From: Bacteroides_D sp963540065
GTDB taxonomy: Bacteria; Bacteroidota; Bacteroidia; Bacteroidales; CAJPTX01
Length of the DNA stretch: 64,000 bases
Direction: 5' to 3'
Assembly (NCBI GenBank): GCA_963540065.1
Contig: CAUTNK010000009.1
Location: 1-64,000, forward strand
This document shows positions 1-9,085 of the stretch, one piece after another (position 1 is the first letter of the stretch; each line of letters starts with the position of its first letter). Made by a program: the position numbers and the translations under genes. Below the pieces are notes generated by a model that saw only the letters and a list, made by a program, of their open reading frames with translations, was not told the DNA's origin and ran no database searches.

Positions 1-152
1 AAAATAACTCAAAAAGAGGGCTGGTGAGTGGTGGCGGATTGTGCAATAAACCCAAATTAGAAAAAATAGGGCTTACACACTTTTTTAGGACAGTATCCCC
101 AGTATGTATAGTGCTCGTTTATGCTTCTGGTGAAGAACTTTTTAGCACATAC

Positions 153-193
153 AAACAACGGATATCTCTTTCTGGGGATATCCGTTGTTTTTT
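153..193 (+). terminator. Rho-independent terminator, plus strand
   Basis: A 14-bp perfect stem (153-166 paired with 177-190) closes a 10-nt loop and runs into six T residues (188-193) on the plus strand. It therefore ends a plus-strand transcript entering from left of the window, and it may also back up the convergent minus-strand gene whose stop lies at 231. Bases 1-152 hold no reading frame I can support. Confidence 0.8.
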
Positions 194-230
194 AATTACT
201 GTTAGTAATAGCGTGCTGCTACAAATCTCG

Positions 231-3200
231 TCATCTGTCTTTTACAACCTTTACAGTCTTCGTTGCACCATTTGTGGCGGTGAGACGCAAGAGGTATAGT
301 CCCGCAGGGAGCGCAGAAGTACTAAGGTATGTATGTGCTTCGCCTAACTCGCCCGATAGTACAACTACGCCTTGCGTGTTCAATAAAGCGTAAGTACCCT
401 GAAGCTCGCCATGTACGATTTGTAATTGCGACAAGAAAGGATTCGGAGCAACAGAGATATGGGCTAATAAAGCATCTTCTACGCCATCTGGAACATCTGG
501 CGATGTAGACTGCGAGACTGTTACTTTGCATGTCTCAGTTTTATTCCCGTCCTCTGTGGTTACGGTTATGTTGGCAGTACCTACGCTTACAGCAGTTATT
601 AGTCCTGCGTTGGTGACTGTAGCTACGCTTGCGTTATCACTTTGGCAAGTGTAGCGTTGATTGGAGGCTGTAGTAGGTTGTACCGAGATGGAGAGCTGTT
701 GTGTCTTACCCACCGTCAAATCTACCGTTTTGGGAGTTACCGTTACTCCTGTTACGGGTATAGTTTCTACTTTCACCAACTTCGCCACATTCCCTTCGGC
801 ATCTACTACAGCTCGTTTCGCTTCATCAAACTTACCGCCAGCGGGCTCTAGCATTTTGCAACTATTGATAGTAAATGAATCCAAATTTGCAATGCCTGCC
901 TCAGTGCCAGTGGCTGTTACTTTTGCGTTGTTCAGGATAAGTTTCTCATTCGGCATGCCATCCCACCCTGTGATGCCCCAATTCCCTGATGCTGCGAGCG
1001 TGATATCAGAAATGGTAAGGGTGGTTTCTTTTACGTAAATACCAGCACTAGCGCTACTTGTTACTTCAAGAGTCCCACTGCCCTCTATAAATGTAGGAAG
1101 TTGCATAGACAAGCTAGGGAAGTTGCCTTCTGCTTCTAAATGATTCGTACCAGATACCACAATCTTTAAGCCCTCAATGCCTTTATTGTAAATTGCATTT
1201 TTACCTGCCTCTGCCTGCACTTTTACGTCTTTCATCGTTAGCGTCTTCGTGTCTGGGTTGTATTTGAATTCACCGCCCTTAGCCACCTCAACTCCTTTAA
1301 TTTTGCTTAAATCGTTGCAATTGGCAGCTGTAACTTGCGTGCCATTTATATAAAAATTATATTCCGTTGGCACTATCTTCACCACCTTCGCTTTATTACC
1401 CGCTGCATCTATTACAGCATGTTTCGTTTCGTCAAACGTGCCGCCTGCGGGCTCTACCATGTTGCAACGGGCGGTAGTAAATGAGGCTAAATCGGCAATG
1501 CCTGCCTCAGTGCCAGTGGCTGTTACTTTTGCATTATCGAGGATAAGTTTCTCATTCTGCGTGCCATCCCATCCTGCAATGCCCCATTTCCCCGATGCTT
1601 CGAGTGTGAGATTGGTAATAGTGAGAGTTTTTTCTTTAACGAAAATACCAGCTGCACCACTCTTACATATTGTAGTAAGAGAACCATAGCCTTGTATCTT
1701 GGTAGAAGCATGACAATCCAAAGAGGAGGCTGTTGTTGTTTCTAAACGATTGACTCCCTTCACTACAATTGTTAGATTCTCTATACCTGTGTTGCTAAAG
1801 GCAGATATGCCATCCCCTACCGAAACGCTTACACCATTCATCACTAGCGTTCCCCAACTTGGGTCGTAGTAGAATTCACCGTCCTCGGCAACTGTAACCC
1901 CTTCAATATTCTTTAAATTTTTGCAGTTTATTCCGTTGACTTGCGTACCTGCTATATATAGATTATACAAGATCGCGATCCCTGCCTCTTTTGCCGTATT
2001 GCCATCTTTGTCTACTATCGCCTTCTTAGTTGCGCTAAACTCCCCCTTCGCTGGTGTTACAATGTTAACACCACTAAGCTCTAAAGCCGCCAAATTGTGC
2101 GTGGCTGCCTCTGAACCTTTAAGCGATATATTAGCGTCGTTAACACCAACTCTCACTTTCCCAGTTCCTGCTTGAATCCCATATTTCCCCGAAAGCGAAA
2201 GATCGGGATGACTGATATTTAGCTGTATGTCTTTGGTATTGTCTAGTGCCAGAGCCGCACCGCTTTCACTCTCTATGCTCAGGCTACCATAACCATTAAT
2301 GTACATTGAACACATAGAACTAATACCAGAACTATTTTTAGATTTGAGAATATTAGTCCATTGCACCACAATCGTCAACCCATCTATTCCCTTATTCAAG
2401 ATTGGGATCTCATTTTCACCAACCTCTATGGTCACTCCACTTAAAGTCAACCTTTTATTAGCATGATCGTACCAGATGTATCCTTCCTTGACACACGCCA
2501 GTTTGTCTAGATCCCTATAGTTTTGCGTATCTACATACGTGTTTCCAATGAGAAGCGGGTACTTTGTTGGCTCTATCTTCACCAGCTTCGCTTTATTCCC
2601 CGAGGCATCGACTACCGCATGTTTCTCTTCGTCAAACTTACCGTCCGCGGGTTCTACAATTTCGCATCCTTCGGTGGTAAACGAAGCCAAATTAGCAATT
2701 CCAGCCTCTGTGCCTGTAGCTGTTACCATCGCATTCTTCAGGATAAGAGCCTTGCCCTTAAGGGTGGTAGAACCTGTAATGCCCAATTGCCCAGATGCTT
2801 CGAGCGTAATACCGGAAACTGTGAGAGTTGTTTCAGAACTGATGTACACGCCTATTCCACTTTCTTTCTTGCTTGCTGTAATGAGAGAACCTCTGCCTTC
2901 AATTTCGGTGGAAGCGGTTATAGCTAAGGCTGCCCAAGTTGTCGCTACTACGCGATTAGTACCCGATATATCTATTTTTAGCCCCTCTATTTCATTCCTA
3001 ATTGCATCTTTATCGCCTACTAACACTTTTACCTCCTCCATTGTCAGCGTTTTCGAAACTGGGTTGTAGTTGAATACGCCTTCCTCGCCTACTGTAACAC
3101 CCGTGATTACGCTTAAATCATTGCAATTGGCATCTGTTACCTGCACGCCCGCAATGTGGAGATCGTATTCGTCTATCTCAGAGGCTATTTTTACCATTTT

Positions 3201-3851
3201 TGCCTTATTCCCCTCGGCATCTACTACCGCGTGTTTGGTTTCGTCAAACTTGCCTCCCGCAGGTATTAGAATTGTGTAGCCTTCGTTGTCAAACGAAGCT
3301 AAATCAGCAATTCCTGCATATCTGCCTATTGCTGTTACTTTAGCATTTTTGATACTAAGTTCCTCTTTACCAAGACCTTGGTAGCCAGCGATGCCCCATT
3401 TCCCAGTCGCTTCTAGCGTGATATCGGAAATAGTAAGAGGAGCTTCTAAGAAAATTCCTGCAACACCACTTATTACAGTAAGAGAGCCATTGCCTTCTAG
3501 CTCTGTAGGAGCATAACATTTCAACGACGAAGACTTGGTTTCTAAACGATTAGTACCCGATACTACAATTTTTAGTCCCTCAACACCTTCATTAAGAATT
3601 GCATATCCACCTAATGTTATTGTTACATTTTTCATCGTGAGAGTTTGCGCAGCTGGGTCATATTTGAACCAGCCGCCCGCTCCCACAGTAACACCCTTGA
3701 TTCCACTTAAGTCATTGCAATTAGCGTCTGTTACTTGTGTCTCTGCTATTTTGAGTTTATAGTCCTCTGCCATTGCGGGCAGTGCCCACAACAAAGTCAG
3801 AGCAAAAAATGCAGTGAGCCAGCTTATAGTTTGTATCTTTCGTCTCATCAT
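231..3851 (-). CDS. Repeat-rich T9SS-secreted surface protein with Big_2 domain
   Basis: A 1206-residue secreted or surface protein of unknown function. Residues 1-28 are a signal peptide ending AMA-ED. Residues about 31-1030 are five tandem repeats of about 200 residues. Each begins Y-x-(L/F)-x-I-x-x-T/V and carries landmarks such as a CNDL-like segment, a 'SGTNRL' strand, 'ITLEASGKWGI' and 'FDE-KHAVVDA-GNKAK'. The third copy is the most diverged. A Big_2 immunoglobulin-like domain follows (about 1031-1114), then a type IX secretion type-A sorting domain (about 1132-1206, with APNPF near its start and a GLYLLRL strand near its end). The start is chosen because GGAG lies just upstream of a tandem ATGATG. 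The beta-rich repeats suggest an adhesin or stalk, which is inference. The gene stands alone, with no linked T9SS machinery. Confidence 0.85.
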   Translation of the reverse strand: MMRRKIQTISWLTAFFALTLLWALPAMAEDYKLKIAETQVTDANCNDLSGIKGVTVGAGGWFKYDPAAQTLTMKNVTITLGGYAILNEGVEGLKIVVSGTNRLETKSSSLKCYAPTELEGNGSLTVISGVAGIFLEAPLTISDITLEATGKWGIAGYQGLGKEELSIKNAKVTAIGRYAGIADLASFDNEGYTILIPAGGKFDETKHAVVDAEGNKAKMVKIASEIDEYDLHIAGVQVTDANCNDLSVITGVTVGEEGVFNYNPVSKTLTMEEVKVLVGDKDAIRNEIEGLKIDISGTNRVVATTWAALAITASTEIEGRGSLITASKKESGIGVYISSETTLTVSGITLEASGQLGITGSTTLKGKALILKNAMVTATGTEAGIANLASFTTEGCEIVEPADGKFDEEKHAVVDASGNKAKLVKIEPTKYPLLIGNTYVDTQNYRDLDKLACVKEGYIWYDHANKRLTLSGVTIEVGENEIPILNKGIDGLTIVVQWTNILKSKNSSGISSMCSMYINGYGSLSIESESGAALALDNTKDIQLNISHPDLSLSGKYGIQAGTGKVRVGVNDANISLKGSEAATHNLAALELSGVNIVTPAKGEFSATKKAIVDKDGNTAKEAGIAILYNLYIAGTQVNGINCKNLKNIEGVTVAEDGEFYYDPSWGTLVMNGVSVSVGDGISAFSNTGIENLTIVVKGVNRLETTTASSLDCHASTKIQGYGSLTTICKSGAAGIFVKEKTLTITNLTLEASGKWGIAGWDGTQNEKLILDNAKVTATGTEAGIADLASFTTARCNMVEPAGGTFDETKHAVIDAAGNKAKVVKIVPTEYNFYINGTQVTAANCNDLSKIKGVEVAKGGEFKYNPDTKTLTMKDVKVQAEAGKNAIYNKGIEGLKIVVSGTNHLEAEGNFPSLSMQLPTFIEGSGTLEVTSSASAGIYVKETTLTISDITLAASGNWGITGWDGMPNEKLILNNAKVTATGTEAGIANLDSFTINSCKMLEPAGGKFDEAKRAVVDAEGNVAKLVKVETIPVTGVTVTPKTVDLTVGKTQQLSISVQPTTASNQRYTCQSDNASVATVTNAGLITAVSVGTANITVTTEDGNKTETCKVTVSQSTSPDVPDGVEDALLAHISVAPNPFLSQLQIVHGELQGTYALLNTQGVVVLSGELGEAHTYLSTSALPAGLYLLRLTATNGATKTVKVVKDR
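776..3761 (-). repeat. Five tandem ~600-bp coding repeats
   Basis: The five protein repeats of the surface protein correspond to DNA units of about 600 bp. Some copies are still nearly identical in DNA: bases 889-926 and 1495-1532 are a 38-nt exact match offset by 606 bp, in the copies nearest the C-terminus. Such identity suggests recent duplication or gene conversion and makes copy-number change by recombination plausible. Confidence 0.75.
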
Positions 3852-4177
3852 TTGAATCTCCTATACATTTTGACAAAAGAAAGTTTTTTTTTGACGAAGA
3901 TTCTCTAAAAAAGAAAAGTGCGAAAAATACCTAGAGAGGGGCAGATCCTAATATTTTATAAATTGCTGTTTGTTTGGTAGTTAAATAGTTTTGTGTTTTC
4001 GCCCTTCTTTTTGCCGGAATGGGCAGAAAATGCATAAAAGCGCCCCTATAAAAGCCAGAAAATGGGCACCATTGATGCAAAATGCACAGAGTTTACCATC
4101 GTACTAAAAAAAACTCGCTCTAGTAAGGAGCTCACAACCCCAACTAAATTTCCAAAAAAGAATCCTTCTCTCCTTTG

Positions 4178-4185
4178 TATCTTTG
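4178..4185 (+). promoter_or_regulatory. -7 promoter box TATCTTTG
   Basis: A perfect match to the Bacteroidota -7 consensus TAnnTTTG, 20 bp upstream of the ATG at 4206. It decides the start of the restriction gene, since an upstream in-frame ATG at 4062 would lie before the promoter. I see no clear -33 TTG at the expected distance. The rest of the 3852-4177 gap holds no gene I can support. Confidence 0.65.
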
Positions 4186-4205
4186 CATTACAACCATCTG
4201 CTAAC

Positions 4206-6311
4206 ATGTACACCAACCTACAGGAAGAGGAGCTAAAACTTGTCATAGCCGAGCAATTCTTTGCCGCATACGACTGCAAACCGCGCATCGGGAAGATTGA
4301 CTTCTGTGTTGTAGGTACACGACACGATTCGTCCGGAAAAACAAAGGATATTCGTTCGTTATTATGGGCAGAAGCCAAACGCGGTACTGTAGCAGATATC
4401 TATAAACCTCTCGTACAGCTAATCCTTACCATCGGCAAAGCCCGCACTTTCGATACCTACCTGCCGCCACCGTTTCTCGCTGCTTTCGATGCCGAGGAAA
4501 TTGCATTCCTACCTTATCGCGAAATATTGCCCTTTCTCGCGCTTAACGACTTCAACTGGAATGTTACCCCCTCTGACGATAAAACTCGCGAATTTGGACT
4601 GTTATACGGCGCTATACGCGATGTTTTGGACCGCACCGCCTATGTCTTTCGCTACGATGCCCACGAAAAAGAGCTGCGAGAGTTTATAAAGCAGTATTTG
4701 AAAGTCCCAAGTAAACCCTTGCCAGTTATAAAAAATCATAGAGAGCGCAAAGGTTCCTTCTTCACACCCAAAATCTGGGTAGACCTCTCGCAAAAGTACC
4801 TTGCCGACGTCCTTGGCGAAAACTGGCAGGACGAATACTACGTCTGGGATTGCGCTGCCGGCACCGGTAACCTCCTAAACGGACTTACGAATAAGTACAA
4901 CATCTGGGCATCTACCCTCGACCAACAGGACGTCGATGTGATGAAGGATCGCATTCGAAATGGAGCTAACCTACTCGAATCACATGTCTTTCAGTTCGAT
5001 TTCTTGAACGACGAGTTCGATTGCGGGAAACTGCCAGACGACTTGCTCGCCGTACTAAAAGACCCAGAAAAGCGCAAAAAGCTAGTTATCTATATCAACC
5101 CGCCGTATGCCGAAGCGGGGAATAAACGAACAATAGCTAAAACAGGAAAAAATAAAACGGATGTTTCTGTAAAACACACTGTCTATGAACGTTATCTCGC
5201 TGAGATTGGAATAGCAGGACGCGAATTATATGCCTTATTTCTAGCGCGAAGTTATGCAGAATTAAACCATTGTATTATTGCTCAATTTTCGACTACAAAG
5301 GTTTTGCAAATGCCTAACTTTAAGAAATTCAGACTATTTTTCAAAGCACATTTATCGAGTAGCTTTCTAATTCCGGCCTTTACTTTCGATAATGTCAAAG
5401 GAGAATTTCCTATAGGCTTCTTTATATGGGATACCAAAATCAAAACACCTAATACCGTTGTCACAAATGTTTATGATGCGCATGGTAACTTCCTCTTCAA
5501 AAAGAAATTACATATAGACGATTCCCGAGCTTCCATTAACGACTGGATTATACAGACACGAAAACGAAATAACGAAATAGTAATCGGTTATATGTACGCG
5601 AATGCTTGTGATTTCCAGCATAATTCGAATAATTACATTGTTCGTACCAAAGAAGAAATACCCGATGCAAGAGGTAGTTTTGTAACCAGCCGTAATGTAA
5701 AGGAGATCGCCATTTATTTTGCTGTACGCCATTCGATTGCGCATACATGGATTAATCATTCCGACCAATTCTATGCTCCAAACGATAACTGGACAGATGA
5801 TCTTGAATTTCAGACCAATTGCCTAACCTTTATGCTTTTTCATAGTAAGACCATTGTTCAGAGTCGATTCGGTACCAACCATTTTATCCCCTTTACCGAG
5901 CAAGAAGTTAATGCACAAGCCCGTTTCGAAAGCCACTTTATGACAGATTTTATGGCTGGTAAACTTTTTCACCCATTAACCCATCAAAGTAAAACAACAC
6001 TTCAGGCTTTAGCTGAGGAAAAATCTTTTATCCCCTCCGAACCGCTAGTATTTTCTGCAGAAGCTACTGCCGTTTTCGATGCTGGGCGAGAACTCTGGCG
6101 CTACTATCATGCACAGCCGGGCGCTAACCCTAACGCATCGTACTACGATATCCGCGAGCATTTCCAAGGGCGCAACGACAAGGGAAAGATGAATGCGAAA
6201 AGCGAGGACAAGGAATACATGCGCCTCTTAGCCAATCTTAAAGAAGCGATGGAAGCACTGCGCTTGCAGATTGTACCGAAGGTCTACGAGTATGGTTTTC
6301 TCTTATCCTAA
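4206..6311 (+). CDS. Single-chain type IIG-like restriction endonuclease-adenine methyltransferase
   Basis: A 701-residue protein that probably combines DNA cleavage and N6-adenine methylation in one chain. Residues about 30-60 hold a PD-(D/E)xK-like pattern (D48 and E56-A-K58). A motif X-like segment with FTP lies at about 181-193. SAM-binding motif I is DCAAGTGN starting at D215, and catalytic motif IV is NPPY at 298-301. The last 300 or so residues lack recognisable motifs and are the expected place for target recognition. There is no helicase and no separate specificity gene nearby. The start at 4206 follows a TATCTTTG box, so the in-frame ATG at 4062 is rejected. The nuclease assignment rests on motif spacing only; a solitary methyltransferase is the alternative. 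Confidence 0.75.
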   Translation: MYTNLQEEELKLVIAEQFFAAYDCKPRIGKIDFCVVGTRHDSSGKTKDIRSLLWAEAKRGTVADIYKPLVQLILTIGKARTFDTYLPPPFLAAFDAEEIAFLPYREILPFLALNDFNWNVTPSDDKTREFGLLYGAIRDVLDRTAYVFRYDAHEKELREFIKQYLKVPSKPLPVIKNHRERKGSFFTPKIWVDLSQKYLADVLGENWQDEYYVWDCAAGTGNLLNGLTNKYNIWASTLDQQDVDVMKDRIRNGANLLESHVFQFDFLNDEFDCGKLPDDLLAVLKDPEKRKKLVIYINPPYAEAGNKRTIAKTGKNKTDVSVKHTVYERYLAEIGIAGRELYALFLARSYAELNHCIIAQFSTTKVLQMPNFKKFRLFFKAHLSSSFLIPAFTFDNVKGEFPIGFFIWDTKIKTPNTVVTNVYDAHGNFLFKKKLHIDDSRASINDWIIQTRKRNNEIVIGYMYANACDFQHNSNNYIVRTKEEIPDARGSFVTSRNVKEIAIYFAVRHSIAHTWINHSDQFYAPNDNWTDDLEFQTNCLTFMLFHSKTIVQSRFGTNHFIPFTEQEVNAQARFESHFMTDFMAGKLFHPLTHQSKTTLQALAEEKSFIPSEPLVFSAEATAVFDAGRELWRYYHAQPGANPNASYYDIREHFQGRNDKGKMNAKSEDKEYMRLLANLKEAMEALRLQIVPKVYEYGFLLS

Positions 6312-6382
6312 CGGCACAAGGAGACTGACACGCAACTAATACATCCGTTTTTAACTTGTGCACGTGTTTCTTTGAATTAGAG

Positions 6383-6868
6383 TTAGTGCTCTATTCCAAG
6401 AAGCTGATAGGCAATGGATCCTTGTTCTATCGTGAGGTTAAAGCTCAGCATTGAATATTCTGTAAGTGATGGCTTTGATGGTAGGAGTAGCGTCGCGTCT
6501 TGTCTACCGAGCGTATCTCTGTGCGCTTTTAGATGGATTAACCTACCTGCCGTTTCTAAACCTTGAGAAGTAAGGATAATTTTGTTACGCACGGTCATTT
6601 TAACAGGCATTTCGCTTGCGAAGCGAAGCTTTACTGCAACCCTTGTGCTATCGGTATTTATATCCCTTGTCAGCGCATAAATAGTTGCCTCGCCACGATA
6701 CACCTTACGATAAGGGAACTGTGTAGCAATACCCACCAGAAGCAGGAGTGTTATCGCAATAACGATTATACCATAACGGACAAGTGCCGAAGGGATTTCA
6801 CCCACCAGACTCCGGGTCTTTTCGCTCCGAAGCTCAAAATTCCGCTCCTGTTTCTTTTGTGAGTCCAT
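6383..6868 (-). CDS. Shortened HlyD-like membrane adaptor of the RiPP exporter
   Basis: A 161-residue, single-pass inner-membrane protein. The N-terminal cytoplasmic segment (ELRSEKTRSLVGEIPSALVR) and the transmembrane helix at about 33-52 resemble the start of Bacteroidota HlyD-type adaptors for C39 exporters. The family is usually about 400 residues with a long periplasmic coiled-coil hairpin and lipoyl/beta-barrel domains. Here only about 105 periplasmic, beta-rich residues follow, with no coiled coil. The ATG is 1 bp after the stop of the ABC exporter gene, so co-translation is likely. I infer a reduced adaptor that links the exporter to a periplasmic or outer-membrane partner. It shows no frameshift and ends with a normal stop, so it is not obviously a decayed gene. 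Confidence 0.6.
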   Translation of the reverse strand: MDSQKKQERNFELRSEKTRSLVGEIPSALVRYGIIVIAITLLLLVGIATQFPYRKVYRGEATIYALTRDINTDSTRVAVKLRFASEMPVKMTVRNKIILTSQGLETAGRLIHLKAHRDTLGRQDATLLLPSKPSLTEYSMLSFNLTIEQGSIAYQLLGIEH

Positions 6869-6869
6869 A

Positions 6870-9080
6870 TTAGTTGCCCAACTCTAATTGATTTTTCACT
6901 AACGAAAAATACTTGCCACGCTTTGCTGTAAGTTCTTCGTGAGTACCTACCTCGACTATTTGCCCAGCATCTAATACGACAATTTGATCCGCATTACGCA
7001 CCGTAGAGAGACGATGCGCTACTACGACCACAGTTTTACCACGATAGAAAGAAGCTAAATTCTCGGTAATCGCTCGTTCGTTATTCGCATCCAAAGAATT
7101 GGTGGCCTCGTCCAGAAAGACAAATTGCGGATTTTTATATACCACTCGTGCAATAAGTATTCTCTGTCGCTGCCCCTGACTAATCCCTTGCCCATCTTGC
7201 CCTATCATGGTGTTATATGCCAAAGGTAAGGCCTCGATATAGTCGGCAATATTAGCCACTCGACAAGCCTCACGTAGACGCTCTACATCCGGTTCGTCGT
7301 CCGAAATTGCGACATTGCGAGCGATAGTATCTGAAAAAAGATACCCGTCTTGCATCACTGCGCCACACTGACTGCGCCACCAATCGAGACGGTATTCCGA
7401 GAGGTCGTTTTCCCCCACCTTGATCGCACCGTTTAGTGGTAAGTAATACCCCAAAAGAAGTTTTATGAGTGTCGTCTTCCCACTCCCACTTGCACCTACA
7501 ATCGCCGTAACCTTACCGTTGGGTATATACAGGTTAATGTCGGTGAGGATATCTCGAGTGCTGTGGCGATCGTACTTAAAGGATAAGCCCTCTATCGACA
7601 AATTTTTATTGTCCGTGAGAGTTCGCAAGTGTCGCTCGGCGTTCTCTTCATTGCTCTCGGTATGTATTTCGTTCATTCGTTCGAGGCTAATGCTTACATC
7701 TTGCCACGAATAGATGAATCGAATCAATTGTTCTACAGGGGTATTGAGTTGCCCAATAATATATTGCACCGCCAGCATCATACCCAAGGTCATATCGCCC
7801 GCAATCACCGCAGAAGCCGCCAAGACCGTGATTAGGATATTCTTTCCCTCGTTGATCAGTAAACTCCCTGCCTGTTGCGACTGCCCCAAGTTTAATGCTT
7901 GCAGACGTACTCGAAAGAGGTCGGCTTGTACATCTTCCCATTCCCAGCGCTTACGTTGCTCACAACCCTGCAACTTAATCTCCTGCATACTTTGCATGAG
8001 CTGATAGGTCAGATTCCGGTTACGCCCCGATTGCTCGAAATACTTGTAGTCTAGTACTTTTCGTCGTTTGAGAAAGAGGAGGATCCAGCCTGCATAAAGG
8101 ATTGTTCCAGAAAGGAACACTAGGAAAATAGCCAGATTGTATACAAACAAGACCACCCCAAAGATGAGAAACGTAAAGATGGAGAAAAGGAGTTGCAACG
8201 ACCCTGAAGAGAGGAACTGCTCTACGCGACTATGATCTTCGATACGTTGGAGGAGATCGCTTAAGAGCTTGGAATCGAAAAACTTCATCGGAAGCTTCAT
8301 CAACTTGATGAAAAAATCCGATACGAGCGAGATGTTAATACGGGTAGAGATATGCAGAAGTATTTTATTACGAATAAAATCGATAGCTGTACGACTCACA
8401 AGGAGCATAGCCTGTGCCAGCAAAACCAACCAAACAAAGCTAATATCCTTACCGCCAATCCCCGTATCTACAATAGATTGTGTCAGAAAAGGGAAGACGA
8501 GTTGCAGCAGCGATCCTAAGGTCAGACCAAAGATTAAGAGTAAAAAATAGGATTTATAACCCTGTACATAACTCCACAAAAAGCTCAGACGATTACCTGA
8601 GGGTTTAACCACTTGCTCCCCGGTCTGCTTGTAAAAGGAGTCGGTAGTTTGAAGCAGGAGGGCGATGCCTTTCTCTTCGCCATGGGTTACAGTACTAAGC
8701 CAATGCTCGCAAAACTCCTCCTTCTCGTAGGTCAAAAGACCTTTAGCCGGATCTGCCACATGGATACGAAACCGTCCTCCCCACCGCTTCTCGATCTTAT
8801 AAACCACAACGAAGTGATTCTGATTCCAATGTACTATACACGGAAACTGAACCTCGGTAGCCAAGGTATCGAACGATAGGCGCCCACCAATACTTTTAAG
8901 CCCTAACCATTCGGCAGCTTTACTTATTCCCAAAAGTGAAACCCCACTCTTACCAAGAGAGCATTGCTCTCTTAGTAAGTCGAGATCGAACTGCCGACCA
9001 TAATGCCTTGCTATCATCGCTAAGCATGATGCTCCGCAATCTCTCGCATCCCTTTGCTGGACGAAATCAGTGGGGGACAT
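6870..9080 (-). CDS. C39 peptidase-containing ABC exporter (leader removal and export)
   Basis: A 736-residue bacteriocin-type exporter that cuts double-glycine leaders and pumps the core peptide across the inner membrane. The N-terminal C39 peptidase domain (1-140) has the expected Q9, catalytic C15 in DCGASC, H89 in NHFVV and D110 in VADP. A six-helix transmembrane domain covers about 165-450. The ATPase domain (about 490-736) has Walker A GASGSGKTT, a signature ISQGQRQR and Walker B FLDEATNSLD. All catalytic residues are present. The start codon is 5 bp from the stop of the beta-barrel gene and the stop is 1 bp from the adaptor gene. The natural substrate is the precursor encoded at 12871-13059, which has the matching leader. 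Confidence 0.93.
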   Translation of the reverse strand: MSPTDFVQQRDARDCGASCLAMIARHYGRQFDLDLLREQCSLGKSGVSLLGISKAAEWLGLKSIGGRLSFDTLATEVQFPCIVHWNQNHFVVVYKIEKRWGGRFRIHVADPAKGLLTYEKEEFCEHWLSTVTHGEEKGIALLLQTTDSFYKQTGEQVVKPSGNRLSFLWSYVQGYKSYFLLLIFGLTLGSLLQLVFPFLTQSIVDTGIGGKDISFVWLVLLAQAMLLVSRTAIDFIRNKILLHISTRINISLVSDFFIKLMKLPMKFFDSKLLSDLLQRIEDHSRVEQFLSSGSLQLLFSIFTFLIFGVVLFVYNLAIFLVFLSGTILYAGWILLFLKRRKVLDYKYFEQSGRNRNLTYQLMQSMQEIKLQGCEQRKRWEWEDVQADLFRVRLQALNLGQSQQAGSLLINEGKNILITVLAASAVIAGDMTLGMMLAVQYIIGQLNTPVEQLIRFIYSWQDVSISLERMNEIHTESNEENAERHLRTLTDNKNLSIEGLSFKYDRHSTRDILTDINLYIPNGKVTAIVGASGSGKTTLIKLLLGYYLPLNGAIKVGENDLSEYRLDWWRSQCGAVMQDGYLFSDTIARNVAISDDEPDVERLREACRVANIADYIEALPLAYNTMIGQDGQGISQGQRQRILIARVVYKNPQFVFLDEATNSLDANNERAITENLASFYRGKTVVVVAHRLSTVRNADQIVVLDAGQIVEVGTHEELTAKRGKYFSLVKNQLELGN

Positions 9081-9085
9081 ATTGT

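Noticed and set aside
24..299. 91-codon plus-strand frame at the left edge
   Set aside because: It runs through the terminator hairpin at 153-193 and into the T9SS gene in antisense, and shows no family features.
889..1532. CRISPR-like repetition in the first gene
   Set aside because: The repeats are long, coding and in frame; spacer-repeat structure is absent.
2539..3069. 176-codon frame antisense to the surface protein
   Set aside because: It exists because the repeats lack stops on the opposite strand; similar antisense frames recur in each repeat.
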